DNA of 64,000 nucleotides from UBA7672 sp041398245 (GTDB taxonomy: Bacteria > Pseudomonadota > Alphaproteobacteria > Caulobacterales > Hyphomonadaceae). Each line of letters begins with the position of its first letter. Position 1 is the stretch's first letter. Both the position numbers and the translations under genes were made by a program. Under the pieces are notes generated by a model. The model was not told the origin of the DNA, did not search any database, and was given only the letters and a program-made list of their open reading frames with translations. Below are positions 35,502 to 44,018 of this stretch, one piece after another. Where the stretch lies: the NCBI GenBank assembly GCA_041398245.1, contig JAWKVC010000010.1, positions 1 to 64,000 of the forward strand. Direction: 5' to 3'.

Positions 35502-36149
35502 ATGGCGAAGCCCCGACTGCATATCGGCGACAGGAACTATTCGTCGTGGTCGATGCGGCCATGGCTGGCGCTGCGCCATGCGGGCGTCGACTTCGAGGAG
35601 GTGATGCACGCGCTGCCGGAAATGGGCGGCAAGCCCAGCTTCGGCGCCATTTCTCCCAATGCGCGCGTGCCGGCGCTCGACCTCGGCGGCGGCGTGGTGA
35701 TCGCTGAAAGCCTTGCGATCTGCGAGTGGGCTGCGGAACAGAACCCGGCTATCTGGCCGAAGGACGCCACGCTGCGCGCGCTTGCGCGGGCGGCCGCGGC
35801 CATCATGCATGCGGGCTTCTCAAGTCTGCGCAACGAGGCGCAGATGAATATCCGCCGCCGCACCGACGCCAGCCGCATGACGGCCGATGGGCTGGAAGAC
35901 GCCCGGCGCGTGGATGAGCTGTGGCGCGAATGGCTGGCGCGCTCGGGCGGGCCGTTCCTGTTTGGCGACTGGTCCATCGCCGATGCAATGTATGCGCCCG
36001 TGGTGACGCGGTTCGTCACCTACGATATTCCGCGCTCGCCGGAGGCTCAGGCCTATATCGACCGCATATGGGCCGAGCCGCATTTTGCGGCATGGGTGAA
36101 GGGCGCCGAGGCGGAAACACGCCGGCTTCCGCGCTCGGATCAGTCGTAA
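35502..36149 (+). CDS. Glutathione S-transferase family protein
   Basis: A 215-aa GST. The thioredoxin-like domain begins LHIGDRNYSSWSMRPWLALR, the Y/S-x-x-S-x-R-P form seen in GstA/maleylacetoacetate-isomerase-like members, with ISPNARVPALDLGGGVVIAE and SLAICEWAAEQ for glutathione binding. The helical domain ends FGDWSIADAMYAPVVTRF. It begins 10 bases after the LysE gene stops. Confidence 0.88.
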   Translation: MAKPRLHIGDRNYSSWSMRPWLALRHAGVDFEEVMHALPEMGGKPSFGAISPNARVPALDLGGGVVIAESLAICEWAAEQNPAIWPKDATLRALARAAAAIMHAGFSSLRNEAQMNIRRRTDASRMTADGLEDARRVDELWREWLARSGGPFLFGDWSIADAMYAPVVTRFVTYDIPRSPEAQAYIDRIWAEPHFAAWVKGAEAETRRLPRSDQS

Positions 36150-36226
36150 ACCGGCCGTCACTTCCCCGCCATCACCTGATGCTCTAACCAGAGGTCTCGC
36201 CAGAGAGGGCTGACCAGGGACGACGC

Positions 36227-36754
36227 ATGGAACTCAAGGACGCCATTCGCACCATTCCGGACTTTCCCAAGAAAGGGATCATGTTCCGGGACGTGACCAC
36301 CCTGATGGGTAATCCGCGCGCGTTCCGGCAGGCTGTGGACGAACTGGTCCAGCCCTATGCCGGCGCCAAGATCGACAAGGTGGCCGGGATCGAGGCGCGC
36401 GGTTTCATCCTTGGCGGCGCGGTTGCCCACCAACTGTCCGCCGGCTTCGTGCCCCTGCGCAAGAAGGGCAAGCTGCCCCACAGCGTCATCACCGAAAGCT
36501 ACGAGCTGGAATACGGCGCTGACGCGATGGAAATGCACACCGACGCTATCGCGCCGGGAGATCGCGTGCTTCTGGTCGATGATCTGATCGCGACGGGCGG
36601 CACGGCGCTGGCGGCGGTCAAGCTCCTGCGCAAGGCCGGCGCAAAGATCGCCGGAGCGGCCTTCCTTGTCTGCCTGCCGGAACTGCAGGGAGATTCGCGG
36701 CTGGCCGCTCAGGGGATCGACGTGTCCTATCTGGTCTGGTTCGCCGGGCATTAA
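36227..36754 (+). CDS. apt: Adenine phosphoribosyltransferase
   Basis: A 175-aa type I phosphoribosyltransferase converting adenine and PRPP to AMP. Signatures: IPDFPKKGIMFRDVTTLM at the N-terminus, GIEARGFILGGAVAHQL, LRKKGKLPHSVITESYELEY, and the PRPP loop VLLVDDLIATGGTALA. Length matches E. coli Apt (183 aa). It salvages adenine including that released by MtnP. Confidence 0.97.
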   Translation: MELKDAIRTIPDFPKKGIMFRDVTTLMGNPRAFRQAVDELVQPYAGAKIDKVAGIEARGFILGGAVAHQLSAGFVPLRKKGKLPHSVITESYELEYGADAMEMHTDAIAPGDRVLLVDDLIATGGTALAAVKLLRKAGAKIAGAAFLVCLPELQGDSRLAAQGIDVSYLVWFAGH

Positions 36755-36827
36755 CCCCGTCAAACCGGCACTGGACAGCCACTCTCATCACACTAGATCA
36801 CCGGTGCGGTGTATGTGAGGGGCGGCC

Positions 36828-39272
36828 TTGCCACTATCGACATTTCTCGCTGGAGGCGGCGAAGCCGGGGCGCTGGCGCGTTCGTTCGACTGGACGCAGA
36901 CGCCAATTGGCGCGCCGGAAACATGGCCGGAAGCGCTGCGCACGGCGCTGGCGGTCTGTCTCAATTCCTCGATTCCCTCGGCCGTGTACTGGGGTGAGGA
37001 ACTCACCACCATCTACAATGACGCCTGGGCCAACCAGCAGGCCGGGCGGCATCCCTGGGCCATGGGCCGGCCGGCCCGTGAAGCCCGCGCCGACATCTGG
37101 GAAACGATCAGGCCGCAGTTCGAGCAGGTGATCGCGACAGGGCGCGGCCTTTCGGTCACCAACCAGATGCTGACGATGCGGCGCGACAGCGGAAACGAAA
37201 GCTGGTGGAGCTACAGTCTGGTTCCGATCTGGAACGCAGACCGCAAGGTCGGCGGGCTGCTGACGCAGGGCTTCGACAACACGGCCCAGGTCCGCGCCCA
37301 GCAATACCACGCGCAGGAGATTGACCGCCTGCGTGAGATGGTCCGTCAGGCGCCGGGCGCGATCGCCGTCCTCAGCGGGCCGGACCATGTCTACGAGATT
37401 GCCAACGAGTCCTACTTCGAACTGGTCGGCCAGCGCCGGGACATCATGGGCAAGCCGATCGCAGTCGCCCTGCCGGAAGTCGCCGAGCAGGGCTTCGTCG
37501 AACTGATGGATACGGTCTACCGCACGGGCGAGCCCTTTGTCGGCAAGAGCGTGCCGGTTTCGATCAATCGTGGGGACACGGGCGAGCCGCAGACGCGCAT
37601 GGTGGATTTTGTCTACCAGCCGATCCGCGATGCGGATGGCGCCGTATCGGACATCTTCGTGGAAGCCACCGACGTCACCGAGCGCGTGATGGTGGAGCAG
37701 GCGCTGCGCGAGAGCGAGGAGCGCTTCCGCCTTGTCGCTGAAAGCGCGCCCGTCATGCTCTGGATGGGGGATGCAAACAGCAAGTGTCTCTATCTCAACC
37801 GGGCCCAGCGCAAGTTCTGGGGCGTCGCCGAAGACGAGGTCGCCGGTTTCGACTGGAACGAGACGCTGCATCCGGAAGACCGGCAGACGCTGGCCGAACC
37901 CTTCGCGAAAGGCATGCGCGAACAGCTGGGCTTTTCTGTCGAGGCCCGCTATCGCCGCGCCGACGGAAGCTGGCGACTGCTGCACACCAATGCGAATCCG
38001 CGCTTCGCGCCGGACGGCGAATTCCTCGGCATGATCGGCGTCAACGTGGACGTCACGGAGATCCGCGAGGCGGCCAGCGCGCTCGAGGCGGCGGTCGAGG
38101 AACGGACCGCCAAGCTGATGGAAGCCGAAAGCCAGCTGCGTCAGTCGCAGAAGATGGAGGCCATCGGCCAACTGACCGGGGGCATCGCGCACGACTTCAA
38201 CAACATGCTGGCCGTGATCATGAGCGGGCTGAACCTGCTGCAGCGTAAGGTGGCGCGCGGCGAGACGGATGTCGGCCAGTATGTGGAAGGCGCGCTTGAG
38301 GGCGCGCGCCGGGCCGCGTCGCTGACGTCCCGCCTGCTCGCCTTCTCGCGCCAGCAACAGCTTGCGCCCGAGCCCATCGACGCCAACCGGCTGGTGCAGG
38401 GCATGACCGACCTGCTCGCACGAACGCTCGGTGGCGCCATCCATGTCGAGACCGTTCTGTCAGCCGGCCTGTGGCGCACGCTGGCGGACGCCAACCAGCT
38501 GGAGGCGGCTCTCCTCAATCTTGCCGTCAACGCACGCGACGCGATGGAGGAGGGCGGCAAGCTCACGATCGAAACGGCGAACGCGCATATCGACGAGGCC
38601 TACGCGCGCGATCACGAACTTGAAGCGGGCCAGTACATTCTCATCGCGGTTACCGACACCGGCACGGGAATGCCGGCCGATGTGATCGCGCGCGCCTTCG
38701 ATCCCTTCTTCACAACCAAGTCCGTGGGCAAGGGCACCGGCCTTGGCCTCAGCCAGGTGTTCGGCTTCATCCGCCAGTCGGGCGGGCACGTCAAAATCTA
38801 TTCAGAAGTCGGCGTCGGTACGACCGTGAAGATCTACCTGCCGCGCCACTACAGCGAGACTGAACCCGCGGAGCGCCGTCCGCCCGCTGCGCATGCCGCT
38901 CCGGGTGCAGGCGAAGCTGTTCTGGTGGTCGAAGACGAGGATCGCGTGCGGGCGTTCTCGGTCGATACGCTGCGCGAGCTTGGCTACACAGTGATCGAGG
39001 CGCGCACCGCGACAGAGGTGCTACGCATAATCGAGGCCGGCCATCCAGTCTCGTTGTTGTTCACCGATGTGGTCATGCCGGAGATGAACGGGCGCCAGCT
39101 GGCGGAGCAGGTTTTGGCCATGCGCCCCGACCTCAAAGTGCTCTACACCACGGGCTACACGCGCAATGCGATTGTCCACAATGGCGTGCTGGATGCCGGC
39201 GCCCACCTCCTGGTGAAGCCCTTCACCATCGAACAGCTTGCCGACAAGGTCCGCGCCGTCCTCGGCGCTTGA
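36828..39272 (+). CDS. Hybrid sensor histidine kinase with PAS domains and receiver
   Basis: An 814-aa soluble hybrid kinase with no membrane helix, hence a cytoplasmic sensor. Order: an N-terminal PAS/GAF-like region (about 1-165, beginning FDWTQTPIGAPETWP), a PAS domain (about 170-295), a PAS/PAC domain (about 300-420), a coiled linker, a HisKA domain with phospho-acceptor His455 in GGIAHDFNNM, the HATPase (VNARDAMEEGG, DTGTGMP, GTGLGLSQVFGF), and a C-terminal receiver with Asp747 in TDVVMPEMNG. The start is TTG at 36828 after GAGGGG. No separate response regulator is adjacent; the signal is unknown. Confidence 0.92.
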   Translation: MPLSTFLAGGGEAGALARSFDWTQTPIGAPETWPEALRTALAVCLNSSIPSAVYWGEELTTIYNDAWANQQAGRHPWAMGRPAREARADIWETIRPQFEQVIATGRGLSVTNQMLTMRRDSGNESWWSYSLVPIWNADRKVGGLLTQGFDNTAQVRAQQYHAQEIDRLREMVRQAPGAIAVLSGPDHVYEIANESYFELVGQRRDIMGKPIAVALPEVAEQGFVELMDTVYRTGEPFVGKSVPVSINRGDTGEPQTRMVDFVYQPIRDADGAVSDIFVEATDVTERVMVEQALRESEERFRLVAESAPVMLWMGDANSKCLYLNRAQRKFWGVAEDEVAGFDWNETLHPEDRQTLAEPFAKGMREQLGFSVEARYRRADGSWRLLHTNANPRFAPDGEFLGMIGVNVDVTEIREAASALEAAVEERTAKLMEAESQLRQSQKMEAIGQLTGGIAHDFNNMLAVIMSGLNLLQRKVARGETDVGQYVEGALEGARRAASLTSRLLAFSRQQQLAPEPIDANRLVQGMTDLLARTLGGAIHVETVLSAGLWRTLADANQLEAALLNLAVNARDAMEEGGKLTIETANAHIDEAYARDHELEAGQYILIAVTDTGTGMPADVIARAFDPFFTTKSVGKGTGLGLSQVFGFIRQSGGHVKIYSEVGVGTTVKIYLPRHYSETEPAERRPPAAHAAPGAGEAVLVVEDEDRVRAFSVDTLRELGYTVIEARTATEVLRIIEAGHPVSLLFTDVVMPEMNGRQLAEQVLAMRPDLKVLYTTGYTRNAIVHNGVLDAGAHLLVKPFTIEQLADKVRAVLGA

Positions 39273-39276
39273 GCGT

Positions 39277-40242
39277 TCAGGCGGCGCGCGCGGTTTCCGC
39301 CGCCGCCTCCGGAGACGGCAGGATCTGTGCTTCGGCGCGCCGGCGCGGCAGGGCGGATGGATGGTTCTCCTGCAGCCATGCGATCATCTTCTCGCGGATT
39401 TCGCAGCGCAGGTCCCACGCCGCGGGCGACGTCGCCGCGCTGGCGAGCGCGCGCACTTCAATGCTGTCGCCCTTGGCTTCGGTGACCTGCAGCACGCAGA
39501 CGCGCTTGTCCCAGTACTGGCTGGCTTCGCAGAAGGTCTGCAGCTGTCGTCGCATCTGGTCGATCGGCGCGCGATAGTCCACGTGCCAGAAGACCGAGCC
39601 GATGATGGCGGCGGATTCGCGCGTCCAGTTCTGGAACGGTTTCTCGATGAAGTATTTCAGCGGCACGACGAGGCGCCGTTCGTCCCAGATACGCACCACG
39701 ACGTGGAAGATATCGATTTCCTCGATCCAGCCCCACTCGCCCTCAAGCACGACCGCGTCGTCGATGCGGATGGGCTGCGTGAAGGCCAGCTGAAGCCCGG
39801 CGATCATGTTCGCCAGGACCGGCTGGGCGGCGATGCCCACGACGAGGCCGGCGACCCCGGCTGACGCAAACAGCGAGACGCCCATCTCGCGCGCGCCGGG
39901 GATCGCCATGAGGGCGGCCGCCAGTGTCAGGAAACCGATCAGGACGCCGGCGACCCGGCGCAGCATGTTGATCCGCGTCACCAGCTTGCGGGCATCGAGA
40001 TTGTTGGCTGCGCTGATGTCGGCGCCGCGGGCGGCATGGCGCAATCGCCATGCAACGATGCGCATCAGGGCCCAGCCGCACCCCAGAATGATGACGACCC
40101 GGCCGGCGGTGTAGGGCCAGACCACGATGTCGTCGGCAAATCCGAACCACGGCGTGGCGATAATGACCGCGCTGCCGAGCAGGATCAGCGCGATCGGCTG
40201 GGCCAGTCTCCACAGGGATTTGCGTGGCGGGGGTGTCGGCAT
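39277..40242 (-). CDS. MscS-family mechanosensitive channel
   Basis: A 321-aa membrane protein. About four helices lead to the pore-lining helix, SLFASAGVAGLVVGIAAQPV, the Gly/Ala-rich TM3 of MscS, then ANMIAGLQLAFTQPIRIDDA opening the beta domain. VVVRIWDERRLVVPLKYFIE is the conserved MscS strand pair. Such channels open under membrane tension to release osmolytes. The start has GGAAAGGAG upstream. It converges on the histidine kinase with a 4-base gap. Confidence 0.9.
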   Translation of the reverse strand: MPTPPPRKSLWRLAQPIALILLGSAVIIATPWFGFADDIVVWPYTAGRVVIILGCGWALMRIVAWRLRHAARGADISAANNLDARKLVTRINMLRRVAGVLIGFLTLAAALMAIPGAREMGVSLFASAGVAGLVVGIAAQPVLANMIAGLQLAFTQPIRIDDAVVLEGEWGWIEEIDIFHVVVRIWDERRLVVPLKYFIEKPFQNWTRESAAIIGSVFWHVDYRAPIDQMRRQLQTFCEASQYWDKRVCVLQVTEAKGDSIEVRALASAATSPAAWDLRCEIREKMIAWLQENHPSALPRRRAEAQILPSPEAAAETARAA

Positions 40243-40452
40243 GGCGGCGCTCCTTTCCTCGCTTCAGCGGCCATGGGGTTGAGGCTTAGTCCGCAACGTC
40301 CGGCTGGCCACCCCGGGTCCCGACAAATCATCGATTTTCGGGCGGATTCCGCCCAATCGCTCCCCAGACAGGCGCCGGGTGTTAACCGCTGGGTGGTTGA
40401 CCGGACCGGCCCGGACCGCCACCTATGGCGGGCACGACCTATTGGAGCTTCC

Positions 40453-41076
40453 ATGACGATTCGCCCGGAATTCTTCCACCTCGACGATGAGGATGATGAC
40501 GACGCTCCGGAAGCGAAGAAGGAGGAAAGCCCGTCCTCGCTGATGGAAAAGGCGCTGTTCGATTCGCGCACCATCCTCCTGACCGGCGAAATCAACGACA
40601 AGATTGCGCGCTCGGTGTGCGCCCAGCTGTTGGCCTATTCGGCTGTCAGCGACAAGCCGATCCTGCTGGTTCTGTCCTCGCCGGGCGGCCACGTCGAAAG
40701 CGGCGACATGATCCACGACATGATCAAGTTCGTGCGCGCGCCGGTGAAGATTCTCGGCACGGGCTGGTGCGCCTCCGCTGGCGCGCTGATCTATGCGGCC
40801 GGAGAGAAGGAAAACCGCTTCTGCCTACCCAACACCCGCTTCCTGCTGCACGAACCCCGCGGCGGCGTTGGCGGTCAGGCCTCGGACGTCGAAATCCAGG
40901 CGCGCGAGATCATCAAGATGCGCGAGCGCCTGAACAAGATCTTCGCGGCGGCCACAGGCCAGCCGGTCGAGCGGATCAAGCAGGACACCGACCGTGACTA
41001 CTGGATGAGCGCCGAAGATGCGCTGGCCTATGGCCTTGTGGGCAAGATTGTGACCTCCCACACGGAAATCACCTGA
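40453..41076 (+). CDS. ClpP-like serine protease with acidic N-terminus
   Basis: A 207-aa ClpP-fold protease. Catalytic triad residues are Ser108 in GWCASAG, His133 in FLLHEPRGG and Asp182 in TDRDYWMS; LLVLSSPGGHVESGDMIHD is the oxyanion/handle region. The first 27 residues are very acidic (HLDDEDDDDAPE), unlike canonical ClpP, where the N-terminus forms the axial loop for ClpX/ClpA. No clpX, tig or lon lies beside it, so it is a second, non-housekeeping ClpP. The upstream bases include TTGACC but the promoter is uncertain. Confidence 0.85.
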   Translation: MTIRPEFFHLDDEDDDDAPEAKKEESPSSLMEKALFDSRTILLTGEINDKIARSVCAQLLAYSAVSDKPILLVLSSPGGHVESGDMIHDMIKFVRAPVKILGTGWCASAGALIYAAGEKENRFCLPNTRFLLHEPRGGVGGQASDVEIQAREIIKMRERLNKIFAAATGQPVERIKQDTDRDYWMSAEDALAYGLVGKIVTSHTEIT

Positions 41077-41133
41077 CTCTGATCTAATTTCATGCTTCCG
41101 GGCAGGCGGCTCCAGCGGGCATAGTCCGCTGCG

Positions 41134-41907
41134 ATGACGTGGCAGGAGCGGGCGCAGCAGCTGGCGAACTGGCCCGGCTGGCGCAGGCATGCGCCCGCCG
41201 CGGGATCGGCCGCCGTTCATCTCGCCGCGCTGGCGTTTGTGGCGGCCACGCTTGGGGTCGCCTCCGGGGCGCCGCCCGAGACCCTGCCGCGCGAGGACTT
41301 CCTCGCGGTCGAACTGGTGACTCTCCCGCCCGAAGAGAGCCCGCCGCTCGAGGCTGGTGTTTCACCGCCCCGCATATCAAATCCGCGCCCTACACCGACG
41401 GACACAGCGCCGTCGCTGCCCGACCCGCGCCGCAAGCAGCAGGCCGGACAGGGCGCGCCCACGACGCCCGGCGCCGAGGCCGACACCGACAGCGTCTATA
41501 TCCCGCCCTCGATCCTGAAAGGGCCCGGCCCCGCCGGTCTTCAGGGCCTCGCCGGCGATGATGGCTGCTCTGATCCGATACCTGAGCGTCGTCCCCGTCA
41601 TTGCGCCAGCGATCTCGCCGGCCGCGTCGGCACGATGGACACGGTCATGCCGCGCTCGAAGGACGATCTCGCCCGGTTCTATGCCGACTACATGCCGACC
41701 TGCCCCTACAAGGTCGGCTGCGAGCCGGGCGTGCGCCGGACGGTCAATGGCTCGCTGCCGGCCGGAAGGCCGCCGCCGGGGTCTGCGAACGATCGCGGCG
41801 CGGGCACGCCGCAGGCGGGCGGACCCGCCGGGCTTGGTGGGCTGCACGACAGCGTCGGCCGCCTCGGCTTCAATCCCGATCACACGGATCCCGGCTTCGG
41901 CGACTAG
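41134..41907 (+). CDS. Hypothetical proline-rich membrane-anchored protein
   Basis: A 257-aa protein, not recognised. One N-terminal membrane helix (about 25-45, AAVHLAALAFVAATLGVASG) is followed by a long Pro-rich periplasmic linker, giving a TonB-like layout. The C-terminal part has four to five cysteines (DGCSDPIPERRPRHCAS, YMPTCPYKVGCEPG). No TonB C-terminal fold is evident. It precedes rlmJ by about 90 bases. Confidence 0.55.
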   Translation: MTWQERAQQLANWPGWRRHAPAAGSAAVHLAALAFVAATLGVASGAPPETLPREDFLAVELVTLPPEESPPLEAGVSPPRISNPRPTPTDTAPSLPDPRRKQQAGQGAPTTPGAEADTDSVYIPPSILKGPGPAGLQGLAGDDGCSDPIPERRPRHCASDLAGRVGTMDTVMPRSKDDLARFYADYMPTCPYKVGCEPGVRRTVNGSLPAGRPPPGSANDRGAGTPQAGGPAGLGGLHDSVGRLGFNPDHTDPGFGD

Positions 41908-41996
41908 CGTGGCGCAATCGGCCATCGGCCATACCGGGGCTGTGCATTTGCGGGGCTGATGGTAACTGCGTCATCATCGAGACCCCGGAGCCGCAC

Positions 41997-42881
41997 CTGA
42001 ACTACCGCCACGCCTTTCACGCCGGAAACTTTGCGGACGTCGTCAAGCACGTCGCGCTGGCGCTGTGCTTTGACCGGCTGAACCAGAAACCGGCCGCCTA
42101 TCGCTATGTCGACACGCACGCCGGCATCGGCGCCTACGACCTCGAAGGCGACGAAGCCGGGCGCAGTCCGGAATGGCAGGATGGCGTCGGCCGTGTGTGG
42201 GAGGCTGAGCGCGGCGCGCCGCAGGATGTGCGCAATGCGCTGGCGCCGTGGCTGAACGTGATCCGGGGGATGAACTCCGGCAGCCTGCGCCACTATCCGG
42301 GTTCGCCCATGATCGCGCAGCGCATGATGCGCCAGGACGATGCGCTGCGCCTGTGCGAACTGCACGCACCCAGCGCGGACCTGCTGCGCGAGGCCATCGG
42401 CCGGGACAGGCGGGTGAAGATCGAACAGCGCGACGGGTTCGACGCGCTTCCCGCCTACCTGCCGCCGCCGGAGCGTCGCGGGTTGGTGCTGATCGATCCG
42501 CCCTTCGAAGTCGGAACAGCGGCGCGCAAGGCCGACTTCGACTGGATGCTCAAGGCGGCGCGCGCGGCGATCAAGCGCTGGCCGCAGGGGACCTACGTGT
42601 TCTGGCGCCCGATCAAGGACGTTGCCCAGGTCGAGCTGTTCGACGGCGAGCTTGCCTCCATGCTGATCGAGGATGGCGGCGTCGAGCCGGCCAAGGTCCT
42701 TGTCGCCGACCTCTGGGTGCGCGCCATCGGCGAGGGCAAGCTTGCGGGCGCGGGCGTCGTGATCGCCAATGCGCCATTCGGCGTTGCGGAGCATCTGTGC
42801 GCGGCGCTGCCCTGGCTCGCCGATCTGATGAAGCAGGATGCCGGCGCCGGCTGGCGTGTCGAGACGCCTGCGGAGGCCTAG
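41997..42881 (+). CDS. rlmJ: 23S rRNA (adenine-2030-N6)-methyltransferase RlmJ, probable CTG start
   Basis: A 294-aa SAM-dependent methyltransferase modifying A2030 of 23S rRNA. The first residues NYRHAFHAGNFADVVKH are the highly conserved N-terminus of RlmJ, which normally follows the initiator Met. VDTHAGIGAYDLEGDEA binds SAM and VLIDPPFE is the DPPF catalytic motif. The codon at the Met position is CTG (41997), preceded by GGAG with 6-base spacing, and no ATG, GTG or TTG lies in frame nearby; the next in-frame start is 396 bases upstream. Hence CTG initiation is likely. The stop overlaps the convergent gene by 4 bases. Confidence 0.85.
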   Translation: MNYRHAFHAGNFADVVKHVALALCFDRLNQKPAAYRYVDTHAGIGAYDLEGDEAGRSPEWQDGVGRVWEAERGAPQDVRNALAPWLNVIRGMNSGSLRHYPGSPMIAQRMMRQDDALRLCELHAPSADLLREAIGRDRRVKIEQRDGFDALPAYLPPPERRGLVLIDPPFEVGTAARKADFDWMLKAARAAIKRWPQGTYVFWRPIKDVAQVELFDGELASMLIEDGGVEPAKVLVADLWVRAIGEGKLAGAGVVIANAPFGVAEHLCAALPWLADLMKQDAGAGWRVETPAEA

Positions 42882-43891
42882 TCCGCCTCCGCCTCTTTCA
42901 GGCGGGCGCCGCCGAGAATGCCGACCATGGCGTGGTTGCCTTCATGGCAGGCGTATTCATAGACATTCCCGTTGGTTGGCTTGAACGAGTACTCGCCCTT
43001 CCACGGTTGCGTGTAGTGCGTCGGATCGTCGACGCGGAATTGATAGAGCAGCTCGTCATCGGCGATGCGCGTGAAACGCTCGGTCACTGTTCCCTGCGGC
43101 GAAACCGGCGTCTGCGTACGCGACTCCTGCGTTGCGTTCACATTGCGCGTTTCGGCGACCAGCGTGTCGCCGTCCCACCAGGCGACGGTGTCGCCAAGCC
43201 ACGGCTTGATCACGGCGGGCTTGTGCGCCGCGCGCGCTGTCTCGGCGGAGGCATAGATCGGGATGATGCGCGCATCGTGAACCATCTCGACCAGGATCAC
43301 GAGATAGCCGGGCGTCAGATGGAATTCATAGTTGTTGTTGTAGAGTCCGTTCAGCATGACCGGCCCGCCGCCGTCGCTTTGCGCGATCAGGCACCGCTCG
43401 CGAAGCGGCAGGTCTTCCGGCCCGGCATACTCGCCCTTGCCCGAGCGATACTCGATGCCTTCGCGGATCGGCAGCGCCAGACTCTTCTGGCGATCGCGGA
43501 AGGGGATGTGGCCATCAGCCGGCTCGGTGATGTGCGACGAACGCGCCTCGCCGCGCACGGTCATCGGCCCGACGCCAGGGTCGGTCCAGAAGGCGTTGTA
43601 GCCGGCCTGGCTGTTGGCGTCCTTGAAGGCGCCTGCTTCGGGATCAGATGGCGCATTCGCAGCGGCTGAGCGCTGGATCTGGCTCGTCGCCATCGCCTGG
43701 GCCTGCGCCTTCGGGATCACGAGGTTCGTCGTGCCCTGCGGCCGTTCCAGCCTTGTCGACGAGGCGTTGGTCCACACGCCGTCGAAATCACGGGGATTGC
43801 TGCTCGCAGAACCAGCCGACTGCGCCAGCGCTGGGCCGGCCAGCGCGACCGCCAAAGCAAGCACGCTCAGTGCATTCGCGACCTTGGCCAT
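42878..43891 (-). CDS. Hypothetical secreted protein, conserved type
   Basis: A 337-aa protein with signal peptide cleaved after ALAQ. Conserved-looking blocks are FDGVWTNAS, YEFHLTPGYLVILVEMVHDA, WWDGDTLVAETRNVN, TERFTRIADDELLYQFRVDD and YEYACHEGNHAM. I recall these segments from a widespread family of exported proteins of unknown function. GGGAGA lies before the ATG at 43891. It is downstream of rsr but separated from it by a strong terminator. Confidence 0.65.
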   Translation of the reverse strand: MAKVANALSVLALAVALAGPALAQSAGSASSNPRDFDGVWTNASSTRLERPQGTTNLVIPKAQAQAMATSQIQRSAAANAPSDPEAGAFKDANSQAGYNAFWTDPGVGPMTVRGEARSSHITEPADGHIPFRDRQKSLALPIREGIEYRSGKGEYAGPEDLPLRERCLIAQSDGGGPVMLNGLYNNNYEFHLTPGYLVILVEMVHDARIIPIYASAETARAAHKPAVIKPWLGDTVAWWDGDTLVAETRNVNATQESRTQTPVSPQGTVTERFTRIADDELLYQFRVDDPTHYTQPWKGEYSFKPTNGNVYEYACHEGNHAMVGILGGARLKEAEAD

Positions 43892-43981
43892 GTCTGTCTC
43901 CCTGGATTTTTTGTCCGTTCGTACCCCTTGAACTGGTACCGCAAGCCGCCCCGCCGGACCAGTCACGGCTCCGGGAACGGC

Positions 43982-44013
43982 AAAAGCCTCCCGCCGTTTC
44001 CGGAGGGAGGCTT
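43982..44013 (-). terminator. Rho-independent terminator after rsr
   Basis: Stem AAGCCTCCC (43984-43992) with GGGAGGCTT (44005-44013) and a 12-base loop; on the reverse strand it runs into TTTTG. It begins 6 bases past the rsr stop codon and should end the Y RNA-rsr transcript. Confidence 0.85.
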
Positions 44014-44018
44014 CCGCA

